DNA of 64,000 nucleotides from Chryseobacterium gleum. GTDB taxonomy: Bacteria > Bacteroidota > Bacteroidia > Flavobacteriales > Flavobacteriaceae. Under the pieces are notes generated by a model. It did no database searches. It was not told the origin of the DNA and was given only the letters and a program-made list of their open reading frames with translations. Made by a program: the position numbers and the translations under genes. The stretch spans positions 1-64,000 of the forward strand of contig CAMDGB010000004.1 in assembly GCA_945897915.1 (NCBI GenBank). The letters are read 5' to 3'. Below, piece after piece: positions 1 to 11,300 of this stretch (its first letter is position 1; every line of letters begins with the position of its first letter).

Positions 1-20
1 CGTTAAATATTTTTAACAAT

Positions 21-800
21 ATGGCAAATACAAAAGAACTAAGCGTAGAAGAAAAGTTAAGAGCAATTTATGCCTTACAATTAATTGATTCTAAAATTGA
101 CGAAATAAGAAACGTACGAGGAGAATTACCTTTAGAAGTAGAAGATTTAGAAGATGAAGTAGCTGGATTATCAAAACGTTTAGATAAATTAAACGACGAT
201 TTAAACAACATTGATCATCAAGCAAAAGAAAAAAAGAACAATATTGATGACCACAAAACAGCAATAAAAAAATATACAGATCAACAAAAAAATGTTCGTA
301 ACAATAGAGAATTTAATTCTTTATCAAAAGAAATTGAGTTTCAAGAATTAGAAATTCAATTGGCTGAAAAGAACATTAAAGAGATGAAAGTTACGTTTGA
401 AAACAAAAAAGAAATTGTTAATCAAACAAAAGACAAACTAGAAAGCAAAGAAAATCACTTAAAACACAAAAAAGCTGAATTAAGTGCTATTATGGCAGAA
501 ACCGAAAAAGACGAAAACTTTTTAATTGAAAAATCTAATGATTTTAGAAGTAAGATTGAAACGCGTTTGTTAGCGGCGTATGACAGAATTAGAAATAGTG
601 TTATTAATGGATTAGCAGTAGTTTCTATCGAACGAGGGGCGTCAGCTGGATCTTTCTTTACTATCCCACCACAGACTCAAATGGAAATAGCGGGAAGAAA
701 GAAAATTTTAACCGATGAGCACAGTGGACGTATTCTAGTAGACACTGATTTAGCTGACGAAGAAAAAGAAAAAATGGAGAAAATTTTCGCCAAAATGTAA
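21..800 (+). CDS. Coiled-coil protein with degenerate C4 zinc-ribbon (zf-RING_7/CdsZ-like)
   Basis: The 259-residue protein has a long charged coiled coil (about residues 8-185, rich in Lys/Glu/Asp) followed by a C-terminal module with the family signature IPPQ, then HSGRILVD. This is the layout of the zf-RING_7 / CdsZ-like C4 zinc-ribbon family common in Bacteroidetes. In usual members the end reads roughly CxxC...IPPQ...CEHCGRILVD. Here the four ligand positions are Ser208, Ser211, Asp232 and Ser235, so zinc binding is probably lost while the surrounding fold residues are kept. The ATG at 21 is the natural start. The upstream gene lies outside the window. A strong terminator follows. The function is unknown; a nucleic-acid-linked or regulatory role is only inferred from the family. 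Confidence 0.8.
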   Translation: MANTKELSVEEKLRAIYALQLIDSKIDEIRNVRGELPLEVEDLEDEVAGLSKRLDKLNDDLNNIDHQAKEKKNNIDDHKTAIKKYTDQQKNVRNNREFNSLSKEIEFQELEIQLAEKNIKEMKVTFENKKEIVNQTKDKLESKENHLKHKKAELSAIMAETEKDENFLIEKSNDFRSKIETRLLAAYDRIRNSVINGLAVVSIERGASAGSFFTIPPQTQMEIAGRKKILTDEHSGRILVDTDLADEEKEKMEKIFAKM

Positions 801-846
801 TATAATTAGTCTGAAAGTCGAAAAAATTAGACAATAACATACTATA

Positions 847-879
847 AAAAAAATCCCAATGAAAATTGGGATTTTTTTA
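847..879 (+). terminator. Rho-independent terminator after the zinc-ribbon-like gene
   Basis: The stem AATCCCAAT/ATTGGGATT with a GAAA loop is flanked by an A-run and a T-run, so it could work in both directions. It lies between the zinc-ribbon-like gene and rluF. Confidence 0.85.
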
Positions 880-928
880 TACAACATCCTAAACAAATAA
901 ACGATACAAACATCTAAACTAAAAATAC

Positions 929-936
929 TACCTTTG
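929..936 (+). promoter_or_regulatory. Promoter -7 element of rluF (TACCTTTG)
   Basis: The sequence matches the Bacteroidetes -7 consensus TAnnTTTG. No good -33 TTTG is visible at the expected distance. The motif ends only four bases before the rluF ATG, so transcription would start at or next to the start codon. Confidence 0.55.
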
Positions 937-940
937 CGAA

Positions 941-1729
941 ATGGAAGAACAATTAGTACGCATTAATAAATATTTGTCAGAATCCGGATTTTGCTCTCGT
1001 AGAGAAGCTGATCGGTTATTGGAAGAAGGTAGAATTACCATCAACGGACAATCTCCAGAATTAGGCACAAAAGTAGCCTCAGGAGACGAAGTTCGTGTGA
1101 ATGGTGAATTAGTTACCAACGCAAATAAAAAAGCCATTTATTTGTCCTTCCACAAGCCAGCGGGAATTGAATGCACCACTAATTTAAACATTCCAGACAA
1201 TATTGTAGATTACATCAATTATCCCGAACGTGTTTTTCCTATCGGAAGATTAGATAAAGGAAGTGAAGGTTTGATTTTTATGACCAATGATGGCGATATT
1301 GTAAACAAAATTTTACGCGCTAGAAACAATCACGAAAAAGAATATATTGTTACTGTTGACAAACCAATTACAGAAACTTTCATTAAGCAAATGAGTAACG
1401 GCTTACCTATTTTAGACACTATTACTAAAAAATGTAAGGTAGAAAAAATGAGTCAGTTTGTATTTAAAATTGTTTTAACGCAAGGTTTAAACCGTCAAAT
1501 TCGTCGTATGTGCGAGTATTTAGATTACGAAGTAACTTCGCTTAAACGCATCCGAATTATCAATATCACTTTAGATGTTCCGGTTGGAAAATACCGACCA
1601 TTAACCGATAAAGAAATCGTAGAATTAAATACACTTATTGAACCTTCCAGTAAAACCGAAGACGCGAGTATTTTACGCGATAAAAAAACCAATTACGGTA
1701 GCAGAAATTACGATAAAAGAAATAGATAA
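941..1729 (+). CDS. rluF: 23S rRNA pseudouridine synthase, RluF type
   Basis: An N-terminal S4 RNA-binding domain (about residues 5-60, INKYLSESGFCSRREADRLL) is followed by an RsuA/RluB/E/F-type pseudouridine synthase domain. It carries the catalytic-Asp motif GRLDKGSEGLIFMTNDGD and the conserved LTQGLNRQIRRMCEYL. RluF modifies U2604 (E. coli numbering) of 23S rRNA, so this is a ribosome maturation enzyme. The C-terminus (residues 235-262) is a polar, basic tail. The family assignment is firm. The exact target base is inferred from resemblance to RluF rather than RluB or RluE. The gene is monocistronic, with a terminator upstream and a REP-like element immediately downstream. Confidence 0.88.
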   Translation: MEEQLVRINKYLSESGFCSRREADRLLEEGRITINGQSPELGTKVASGDEVRVNGELVTNANKKAIYLSFHKPAGIECTTNLNIPDNIVDYINYPERVFPIGRLDKGSEGLIFMTNDGDIVNKILRARNNHEKEYIVTVDKPITETFIKQMSNGLPILDTITKKCKVEKMSQFVFKIVLTQGLNRQIRRMCEYLDYEVTSLKRIRIINITLDVPVGKYRPLTDKEIVELNTLIEPSSKTEDASILRDKKTNYGSRNYDKRNR

Positions 1730-1733
1730 TATT

Positions 1734-1812
1734 TTGGGCGTTCCCTTTCAGGTCGTGTCTTCAGCTATATTCCCGAGAAAATCGGGAGTTGTCACTACAA
1801 CCACTAACGCAA
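1734..1812. repeat. REP-like intergenic palindromic element
   Basis: The 3' flank of rluF contains TTGGGCGTTCCC at one end, CTAACGCAAA at the other, and an internal hairpin TCCCGA-gaaaa-TCGGGA (1771-1787). This resembles the dispersed REP-type elements that I recall as common in Flavobacteriia, which share the GGGCGTTCCC...CTAACGC ends and a variable hairpin. Such elements are usually mobilised by RAYT transposases acting in trans. No RAYT gene is in the window. The 65-residue ORF over this stretch (1638-1835) is spurious. Confidence 0.65.
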
Positions 1813-1823
1813 ACCCGTTTGCA

Positions 1824-2315
1824 TTAGAAAATTAATTCCATAACGTAATCATCCATAACGAAGCCGTTTCCAATATCTATTACTTCCTCTTTAACAATAG
1901 TAAAACCAACTTTCTCATAGAAAAATTTAGCTATATTGTATTTGTTAACATTTAAATAGATGCCTTTCTGATTATTGCTTTTGGCAATTATAATGACTTC
2001 ATCAATCATAGATTTTCCAAAACCTTTACCTTGCGTTTCTGGTAACAAATAAATCTTGTGAATTTTTAACAATTTAGTTTCTTTGCAATTTAATTCGTAA
2101 GCAACAAATCCAATTACTTTGGTATCTTCAAGCAGCAATTCAAATATTTGACCTGAAATCATTTGCTTTTCTAAATTGCCAATAGAATAAAAAGTATCTA
2201 ACATATAATCTAATTGCGCTTCAGATAGTATTTTACCATATGAAGAAGGCCAAATAGTATAAGCTAAATCACGAACTATTGAAAGTTGTTCTCTATTACA
2301 AACGGTCATTTTCAT
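1824..2315 (-). CDS. GNAT family N-acetyltransferase
   Basis: The protein has the GNAT fold pattern. The acetyl-CoA-binding motif A is LLPETQGKGFGKSMIDEV (Q-x-x-G-x-G), followed by NKYNIAKFFYEKVGFTIV of motif B. The ORF track begins at a TTG (2333). I prefer the ATG at 2315 (MKMTVCNREQ), because the TTG lies in the tail of the terminator of the upstream giant gene; an ATG at 2309 is also possible. The length from 2315 is 163 residues, normal for a single-domain GNAT. The substrate cannot be predicted; it could be a small molecule or a protein N-terminus. No SD is visible. Confidence 0.8.
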   Translation of the reverse strand: MKMTVCNREQLSIVRDLAYTIWPSSYGKILSEAQLDYMLDTFYSIGNLEKQMISGQIFELLLEDTKVIGFVAYELNCKETKLLKIHKIYLLPETQGKGFGKSMIDEVIIIAKSNNQKGIYLNVNKYNIAKFFYEKVGFTIVKEEVIDIGNGFVMDDYVMELIF

Positions 2316-2331
2316 GTGGCTAAAATAAAAC

Positions 2332-2368
2332 AAAAAGGGTCAATCTGTAACAGATTGACCCTTTTTTT
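2332..2368 (-). terminator. Terminator of the giant surface-protein gene
   Basis: The perfect stem GGGTCAATCTG/CAGATTGACCC with a short TAA-type loop is flanked by A5 and T7 runs. It lies 16 bases past the stop of the minus-strand giant gene and directly abuts the GNAT start region. Confidence 0.9.
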
Positions 2369-2384
2369 ATTTATGAAATAGTTT

Positions 2385-5300
2385 CTATTTTTTAACTACT
2401 TTAAATTCACTTGAAGTGTCATTAGCAAAAACTTTTACTACATAAACTGATGTAGCTAAATCAGATAAATCAACAGTAACTAAATTACTATTTGGACTTA
2501 TGTTTCTAATTTGTCTTCCACTAATATCGTACACTTGAACTGAAGTAATTTCACTAGAATAACTAATAGTTAAAATATCATTAACAGGGTTTGGATAGAA
2601 TTTTAAAGATTTGACATCAAAACTTTCGTTTTCTAATACTACTACAACAGTAACAGCTAATGCTGTACTTCTACAAGTTCCTACAACTGAAACTGCATAA
2701 TATGTAGTTCCATCTACTAATTGAGTTCCTGCTGGAATTGCATTTGTACCTGCTGCTGCATCAGCTGCAGTTGGATACCAAATAACATTGGTTCCAGATA
2801 CAGAAATATCTTCAATTGTAGCATCTGGTCCCACACCTCCAAAAATAGTTTGTGTAGTAGCACCCGTTGGAGTGGCTGGTGAAGATATCGTAACATTGAC
2901 AGCTGTTCTTGTACTTTCACAACCATTAACTGTTTGTGATACATAATAGATTCCACTTGACAGTGCAGTAGTAGTAGCTATTGGTGAACCACTTGTAGGT
3001 GTTGAATACCATTGTAAACTAGAACCTGCTGCCACTAAATCTGCTACCGTTCCAGCAGAACAAAACGTTTGTGCTGTTGCTGATGGTGCTGTTGTTGCAT
3101 TTACAGTAACAGAAACTGATGTTCTAGTACTTTCACAACCATTAATGGTTTGAGATACAAAATAAGTACCCGTAGCTAAAGCTGTTGAAGCACTTAAAGC
3201 AGATCCACTTGTTGAAGCTGAATACCATTGTAAACCAGTTCCGGTAGCAGATAAATTAGCTACTATAGCACTATTACAAAATGTTTGTGCAGAAGCTGTA
3301 GGTGCAGTTGTAGTATTTATTGTAACTGTAACTGAAGTTCTTGTACTTTCACAACCATTAACCGTTTGAGATACATAATATGTTCCTGAAGATACAGAAG
3401 CTGATGATACAACAACATTTCCAGCCGTTGCAGCATCATACCAAGTATAAGCTGAACCGTTTGGCAATAAATCAGAAACTAAAGCTGCATTACAAAAAGT
3501 TTGAGCAGATGCATTAGGTGCTGTAGGAATTGGATTCACAACAGCTGTTACTGCAAATCTAGTTGTACTTTCACAACCATTAACTGTTTGTGAAGCATAA
3601 TATATAGTTCCATTTGTTAACCCAACTAAAGGCAATAATGAAGCAGGGTATTCTGTACCACCTGTAGCAGCATTGTACCATTTAATATTACTACCCGTAG
3701 CAACTAATTGCGATAAATTAGCCGAACCACAGAATGCTTGAGAAGCAGTTCCTGTTGGTGTATTTGCAACATTAATTGTTACCGTTACAGGCATAATTTT
3801 TTCACAGCCATTTGCATTATTAACTGCTTTGATGTAATATGTTCCAGAAGTGGTTACCGCACTAGCTGTCGTTAAAGCAGTAGTTGCCGTACTATCTGAC
3901 CAATACGATAATGTTATTCCTGTATCCGAACCAGCTGTAATTGCATTTGCTGTAATATCTATAGTAGATGGACTACAAACCGAAGCTGGATTAGTAATTG
4001 TTAATACCGGTTGTGGATTAATAGTTACTGTAACTGGAATTATAACTGAACATCCATTAGTATTTGTACCTTTAATATAATAGGTACCTGAGGTGCTAAC
4101 AGCACTTGGTAAAGTTAAAGCAGTAGTAGCCGCTAAATCCGTAAAGTATGTAAATGTTAATCCTGAATCAGAACCTGTTGTTACCCCTGATGCTGTAAGA
4201 TTTACAGTAGTTGGCGCACAAACCGTTGTTGGGTTTACACTTACTACATTTGGTAAAGCATTTACTGTTACTATTACTGATGCCATTGCAACACAACCAT
4301 TAGAATTTGTACCTTTAATATAATACGTTCCAGAACTTGCAACTGCATTTGGATTTGCCAATACTGTTGTAGCTGAAGCATCTGTGAAATAACTATAGGT
4401 TAAACCTGCAGTTGAACCAGTTGTTACAGCAGTAGCTGTTAAGTCTACAGTAGAACCATTACATACTGCACTTGGAGCATTTGCAACAACCACTGGTAAT
4501 GGGTTAGCTGTTACAGTAAATGTAGCCGTATTAACACATTGTCCTCCAGAAGTTTGGTTTGCAGTTAATGTATACGTTGTAGTTGCTGTTGGATTAAATA
4601 CCCAACCATTTGTACTATCGCCTGAAATACCTAATAAAGGTGACCAAACATAAGTATCAAAATCTAATAAAGTAGATGTTACAGTTACAGGAACAGTAGT
4701 AACTACTCCTGCACAAATTGTTGTACTTGCGCTACTTAACGTTAACGCTGGTGCCGGGTTAACAGTTACTGGAACTGCAACTCTTGGAGAAGCACAAACT
4801 GTTGGAATTGTTAAGTTCATTTTATGAATAAATCTTAGGTCTGTAAGGTACGATGTTGCCGAAGACCAACCGTATCCACCGGTTATTGAAACCCCAGTTG
4901 TAGTAAATGGATAAGCACCAGTTTGATAATACCAGATTAAACCAGTCCCTAAAGAAGAACAAATTAATCTATAACCTGCCCCTGCTGTTGGAACAACAAA
5001 AGTTGATGGTAAAGTAATATTTGTTAGTGCAGTATCTGATCCCGTAAATCCAGTCACAGTTGTTGAAGCAATATCTACACCATTTGAATCTTGTAAATTA
5101 ATGGTTAAGTCACCAGAACCTGAAACCAAAACATCAATACTATTAATCACAACATTATTTGTAGTAGTTGTAAATAACATCCCTCCATTTGTGGAGCCTG
5201 TTGTTAATGCAGTACTAATAGCAGCAGTAGACCCTAAAGAAACTGTTGAATTGGCAATGGTTTCTGCACTAGCATAGTAAGTAGCCGAAGTACTTAATTG

Positions 5301-8300
5301 TGGCGTAACAAATGGCGAACCAGTTCCTACAGAAGTACCACCTGTTGCAGTTGTATACCATTTAATTGTTGATCCAGTGTTAGCTGTAGCTTGAATACTC
5401 GCGGTACCTGTTCCACATCGAGTAGCCGGTATTGTTGTAGTAATGTTATTGTTAAATACTACTGAAGCTATACTTGAATATCCAGGAGTTCCTCCACAAG
5501 CAACAATCTTACAACGATATTGAGTGGCAACAGCTGGTGTAACTGTTATTGTTGTAGCTGTTGCAGATGCAACATCTTGCCATGAACCTCCATTGTCAAT
5601 ACTAGATTGCCATTGGAAAGCTAAACCATCATTACTTCCTGTGTAATCGATACTTAAGTTTACGCTAGTACCCAAACAAATTGTAGTAGCACTAGCTATT
5701 GTGTTTACACCTGTAGGTGGAGTATTATTTAAAATATTCATTAATACTTGAGCCGAACCTGGGGCATTTGTACAACCCGTAGTTTGATTCGTATAAGAAA
5801 TAGAATACGTTGTAGTAATTGCTGGCGCTACAGATTGAGAGAAAATGTTTGTTCCAGTTGCAATTGTAGTTGTACCATTGACATTAGTAGCCGTCCATGT
5901 TGTATTGTAATTTGCTGGTGGTGAAAATCTCCAAGCTAAAGGAGTAGTTATTTCATTCGATACACCATTCCAGAAATTTGCTGCATTTGTTGTGCAGTTT
6001 GGAGCAGTTGCACCAATTGTTTTAGTTGGATCCTGAAGACCAATATATTTATTTCTTGAATCAGGATTAAAACCACAAGATGCTAAAACTTGATTTGTTG
6101 CATTTATAACTCTAATTTCAATAATTCCAGTTGTTTCATATAATACCAATTCCGCAGAATTTCTTCCATCTGTAGCATTAGCAGAACAGTATAATGGCGC
6201 ATTTGCATATTGTACTACAAATCTTCTGTTAGGAGCAATTCCTTCTGTCCAATATGCTATTTTTCCTTTATCAGTACCAACTGTACTGTTATCAAATTTT
6301 AAATCTCTAGCACATACAGCAATAGTACTCGCCGGATTAGCTGTATTAGGAAAACCTCCAGTAAAAGAATATAAAGTAGAACCAGTTGCGCCAAAGTTAA
6401 CTGTTCCATTAGTTGCAATATTTAAAGTAGTATAAATAGTTCCAAAAAAGTTAAAGTTAAAGCCTATTGGCTTCGCATTCCAATAACCATCATCAATACC
6501 TGATACATTACCTGTACCAGCAACAGCTACTCCATTTTCGCATAATACTACACCATTAGAAGGAATAGTACTTAATGCAGTTGGTGCTGTTATACAAGTA
6601 GCGGTAAAATTCCCTGCACTTAAACCTGAATCGATAGTTGCACTAGTTCCTGGACATACTCCACTAGCTGTTGTGGTAACCGTAGCAGTAGGTAAAGGAT
6701 ACACACCTACAGAAATAAACGCCACTGAAGGACATCCACCATTATTTGGTGTTCCAGTTACTTTAAAATCAGTAGTAGCAGAAATAGTAGCCGTAATTGA
6801 AGCTCCTGTTGTAGTGGTTAGGGTTGTTCCACTTGTTAATGATTCCCAAGTGTAAACTACACCTATAATTGAAGAACTTGCAGTTAATGTAACGTCACCA
6901 CCTGTACCACAAAAATTAGGAACTGAAGGGGTTATTGTAATAATATCATTACTAAATCCTTCATCTGTGTAAGAAACACCTGCTTGATTTTTATTTAATG
7001 AATTAGAATCAGTAGCTGTAACCGACCAAGTTACCGTAGCGTTAGACGGAGTAACAGTTGGTATAACACCTGACCAATCATTACCTGATGTATTAGTCAT
7101 AGTGATTGGTGTTTGTGCTGTTCCATTAATACTATAATTAATTACAACACTAGCAATAGTTCCAGAAACTGGAGTAACAGTAACAGTAACTGTTCTTGCT
7201 ATATTTGGGCAAAATTTACCCATTGGTGTCATCAATAAATTTGATAGAGCTGGACTTGGTGAAATCGCATCAAATTCCCAAGCACCTATGTCATAACCTG
7301 TTCCTGTACCTCCTGGACGTGTAACACCAGTAAAATCTGGACTTGTTACAGTAATTGAATTACCACCACCTTCAGCTTGCGTTGTAATACCAGCAGCTGG
7401 TTTTAAGAAAGTAGCATCTGATCCTGTTGTAGAAGTAAAGAAAGTTGCTGGAACAAAAGCTGTTTCAGTGAATGAATTTGCATCACGAGGCGCTATTGTA
7501 CCTGCAGTAAATACTCCTGCAATATATTGTGCCATAGTTTGTGCACCCATTGTTCCGTCACTGTAAATTAAATTACTAGCACCCGGAGTTCCTGCATAAA
7601 ATAAATTCTTGTTTGATGTTGCTGCATAATTTGCTAATGTAGAAGCAATTCCACTAGTTCTTCTAAAAGCGACAGCTAAACCTGTACCAACTGGCGTAAG
7701 ATTATTGAAAATCATATTATTTTGTAAATCTAACGAAGCAGTTGTAGCCGTTGTACTTGTGGTATGTAAAATACCTGTACCTCCAAAGTTTGCTCCACCA
7801 CTACCTGCTAAATAAACCGAGTTGTTATACACTTTTTGTGTTGAAGTAGTAGCAGAAGAAGAAACAGATATACCGTGGATAGCATCTGGTAAACTTGCAT
7901 TTGGTGCTGTTAAACTACCAATAATATTATTATAAGTACTCACAGTTGTTCCTCCTGACAATAAAATACCTTTTACAGGATTGACTGTAAGTAAAGTATT
8001 AGTAATTGCACCACTTTGAGATAAACCATATACTTTATTTCTGTACATATTTACAGCGGTTCCACCAGAAACTTGCATACCATGTACTAAAGGAGATGTA
8101 GCTCCAGAACCAGATAAAGTATGAATTGTATTTTGGAATGCATTTGTTAAGGTCGCTCCTGTAACAGCTAAACCTAACACAGTTGATGAAGCACCTGATG
8201 ATGATAATGTATTAATAGTATTAGCATTAATATTAACAACCGGTGATGTATTTGCACAAGTTAAACCTGTAACTGAACCACCTGTTCCTGTAGATGATAA

Positions 8301-11300
8301 ACCTGTAATGGTATTATTTGCAATATTTAAAGGGTTGGCTAAGTTACCAGATGCTCCAATAGTTATACCTGTAATAGTACTTTGCCCTGTTAAATTAGTA
8401 ACCGTATTATTTGATAATGAAGAAGTTCCTCCAAAATAACCAAAGTTCATCCCTGTAATAGTGCCTGCACCTGTTGTCCAGTTATTAAGTGTATTACCTG
8501 TAACAGTTCGTGTTGCACCAGAACTAGAACCGTCAGTATTATTAATACCTGTTATAGCTGTAGCGCCTGTTGTAGTAATATTTGATAAATTATTATTTGT
8601 AATAGTACTTATAGCACCTGTAGCTGAAGACGATCCAGATGTTAATCCTGTAATTGTTCCACCTGCACCAGGCTTATTAAATGCCGTTACAATAGTATTA
8701 TTAGTAATATTTTGAGTACCTGTTGCCGCAACAGCATAACTATGAGAAATAAACGTTACTGAACCTGCAGTATTCACATTTAAATTAGTAAATGTATTAC
8801 CAGAAACGGTAGCAATATTATTAACTGCTGTAGCTCCAGTAAGGTTTATATATGTGTGAGAGTGTGTACCTGCAACAGCATGAGTAATTCCTTGAAAATC
8901 ATTATTAGTGATATTGTGCGTTGTTGCAAGAGTATTCGCTACACTTAAACCTGTTAAGGTTCCTGAATTTGCAAAGACATATCTTACAAATCCAAGAGCA
9001 GATGTACCGATACTGTTTGTAGAAACATTAACTGAAGGCGTTATTCCTGTCATTGATCCAGACGTAATAATACCTGTAACAGCAGTTGATGTGCCCGAAA
9101 CAGCTATACCACGAATGGTATTGTTTGATACGACTAAAGTATTTCCTGATGCCGTACTTCTAATTCCTAATGCTATTGCAGTTGCACCCGATGTTGAAGT
9201 AAGTACTCCCGATGAATTTGAAAGAGGAGTTGCAGTAATATTAAATGTATAACCCGTTCTAATATTATCAGTAGTTGTGTTTCCTATAGTATTATTACTA
9301 ATATTAAATACACCAGCTGTTCCAGCTGTATCAATTCCTGTAAATCCACCACTAAGAGTCGCAGTAGTTCCCACAGCATCAATAGCACCTATAGTATTGT
9401 TTTGAATAGTTACAGTTCCTGTGCTTGTAGCGTAAATACCTACTACCTGACCACCAGTTGTTGTACAAGCTGCATAAACCGATGAGTTTCCTGTAGTTGA
9501 TCCAATTGTGTTACTTGTAGTAGTACCAATATTTGCATTTCCAGAAGTTACGTTAATACCTGCCCATATACCATTAGTTGTATTTGCACCACTTGAAGTA
9601 AATAATGCAAAACCAGCAATAGTATTTCCTTGAATATTAGAAACTGTAGCTCCAGCCGTAAAACCTAACGTCATACCTGTATAACGAGTTGCAGTTGGTG
9701 TCCCTGCAGTAGCATACGAAGAAGGAAAACCAGCAAGAAGAAGCGAGTTACCTATTAAATTTGTTGTTCCAGTTCCAGATGCATTAGCATAACCAATAGT
9801 GTTACCTGTAATGGTATAACCACCTCCTGAACCAATATTAATACCATTGTGTGTATTAGCTGTAGTATATAAACGGGTTGCGGTTTGGAACAATTTGTTA
9901 TTGGTAATTGTCCAAGTAGCGTTACCAGATGTGGCAAGTGCAATACCATTGGTTGCACTAAGTGGACTATAGTAATCAGAAATTTGATTGTTATCTATTG
10001 TGTTTCCACTGTTATCTACCGCAGCACTTGTACCTATTGAATAGATAGCATTCGCTGGGAAGTTAGTTAGTGTTAATGCAGTTGATGCAACTGTTGCAGA
10101 TGCATTTACTGTATACGTTCCATTTCCACCTGTCCCTGTTCCTGCGACCGTGATAATTGTACCTGCAGTAACACCTGTTCCTAAAACAGTAGCTCCCGGA
10201 ACCACAAAACCACTAGTAACTGCAGTTACAGTTATAGCAGTTGTCGTCTGAGAACCTGTAACCACAGCCGTTGCAGCATTTGCTGTAAAGGTACAGTTAT
10301 TGATAGTATTGTTGTCATTACCTGAAAACAATCCAGCACCAAAATACACTGAACCTCCTGTTGTAGAAAGGTTGGCACTTTTAATATCTAGATATTTTAA
10401 GGTATTGTTATTGGCATCATTAGTAAACATAATAGCATTTGCACCTCCAGTAGAGGTTCCTGTTAAGGCAATTGCAGATACATTATTAGTACTGTTGTTT
10501 AGCGTGTATGTTCCAGCGCCTCCCGTTCCAGTTCCATATCCTGTAATTACAGTACCTGGAAGCACACCTGTTCCTGAAAGTGTCTGACCAATTAAAAATG
10601 GCCCTGAACCTGCTGTTAATGTTCCCACAGTAAATGTTGATGCTGCAATAGAAGAACCTGTTGCTGTAGTTGATGCTGTAGCTCCACCTGGCGCTAAGTT
10701 AGCAATTGTCATAACAGAAGTTGTACCTGTTTGATTTACACGTCCATCAATTGTTAATTTTGCTGTGCTATTTAAATCAAAAATAGAAGATGATGTAGCA
10801 TTGGAAATAGTTAATGGTGTAGCTACAGTTGTAGGATAGACATTAATAGTGTATCCTGCTCCTGCTCCACCATTAGGTCCTACTATAGGAAATGTTTCTG
10901 GTGTTACTGGATAACCTGTAATTAATTCTAGATTAACATTACCTACTAATCCGCTTGAATTGATAGCAGCAAAAGCAGTAGTTAAATTTGCATAATCTCC
11001 ACCCGTACCAACAGTTTTTGTTCCCGTAAGAGTACCTGCTGGAGTAGCTTGAGTGCCTTCTAAATTTGCACTAACCGCACCTTCAGTAAATGCTGCAACT
11101 CTCCAATAATATGTAGCACCAAAAGTAAGACCTGATGCCGCATAAGTAGTTGCATTAGCGAGTGTTGTATTTACTAAAGTATATGTAATACCATCCGTTG
11201 AACGGTACACAAAATAACCTAATTCATTAGTAGCATTATCTGTCCAGTTTAGAGTAGTAGTTCCACCTGTTACTCCGCTAAATGTTAATGCACTTGGTGC

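Noticed and set aside
1638-1835. 65-residue plus-strand ORF downstream of rluF
   Set aside because: It runs out of frame through the rluF 3' end and over the REP-like element; composition and context do not support a gene.
2905-4500. Regularly spaced repeats that could suggest a CRISPR array
   Set aside because: The repeats are coding, 216-240 nt apart and part of Ig-like domains; no short direct repeats with unique 30-40 nt spacers exist in the window.
2717-10587. Several ORFs on both strands within the giant gene (for example 3850..4080, 8461..8715, 8908..9252)
   Set aside because: They are antisense or frame shadows of Ser/Thr/Val-rich repetitive coding sequence. They have no start context, and the giant gene's own frame is intact.
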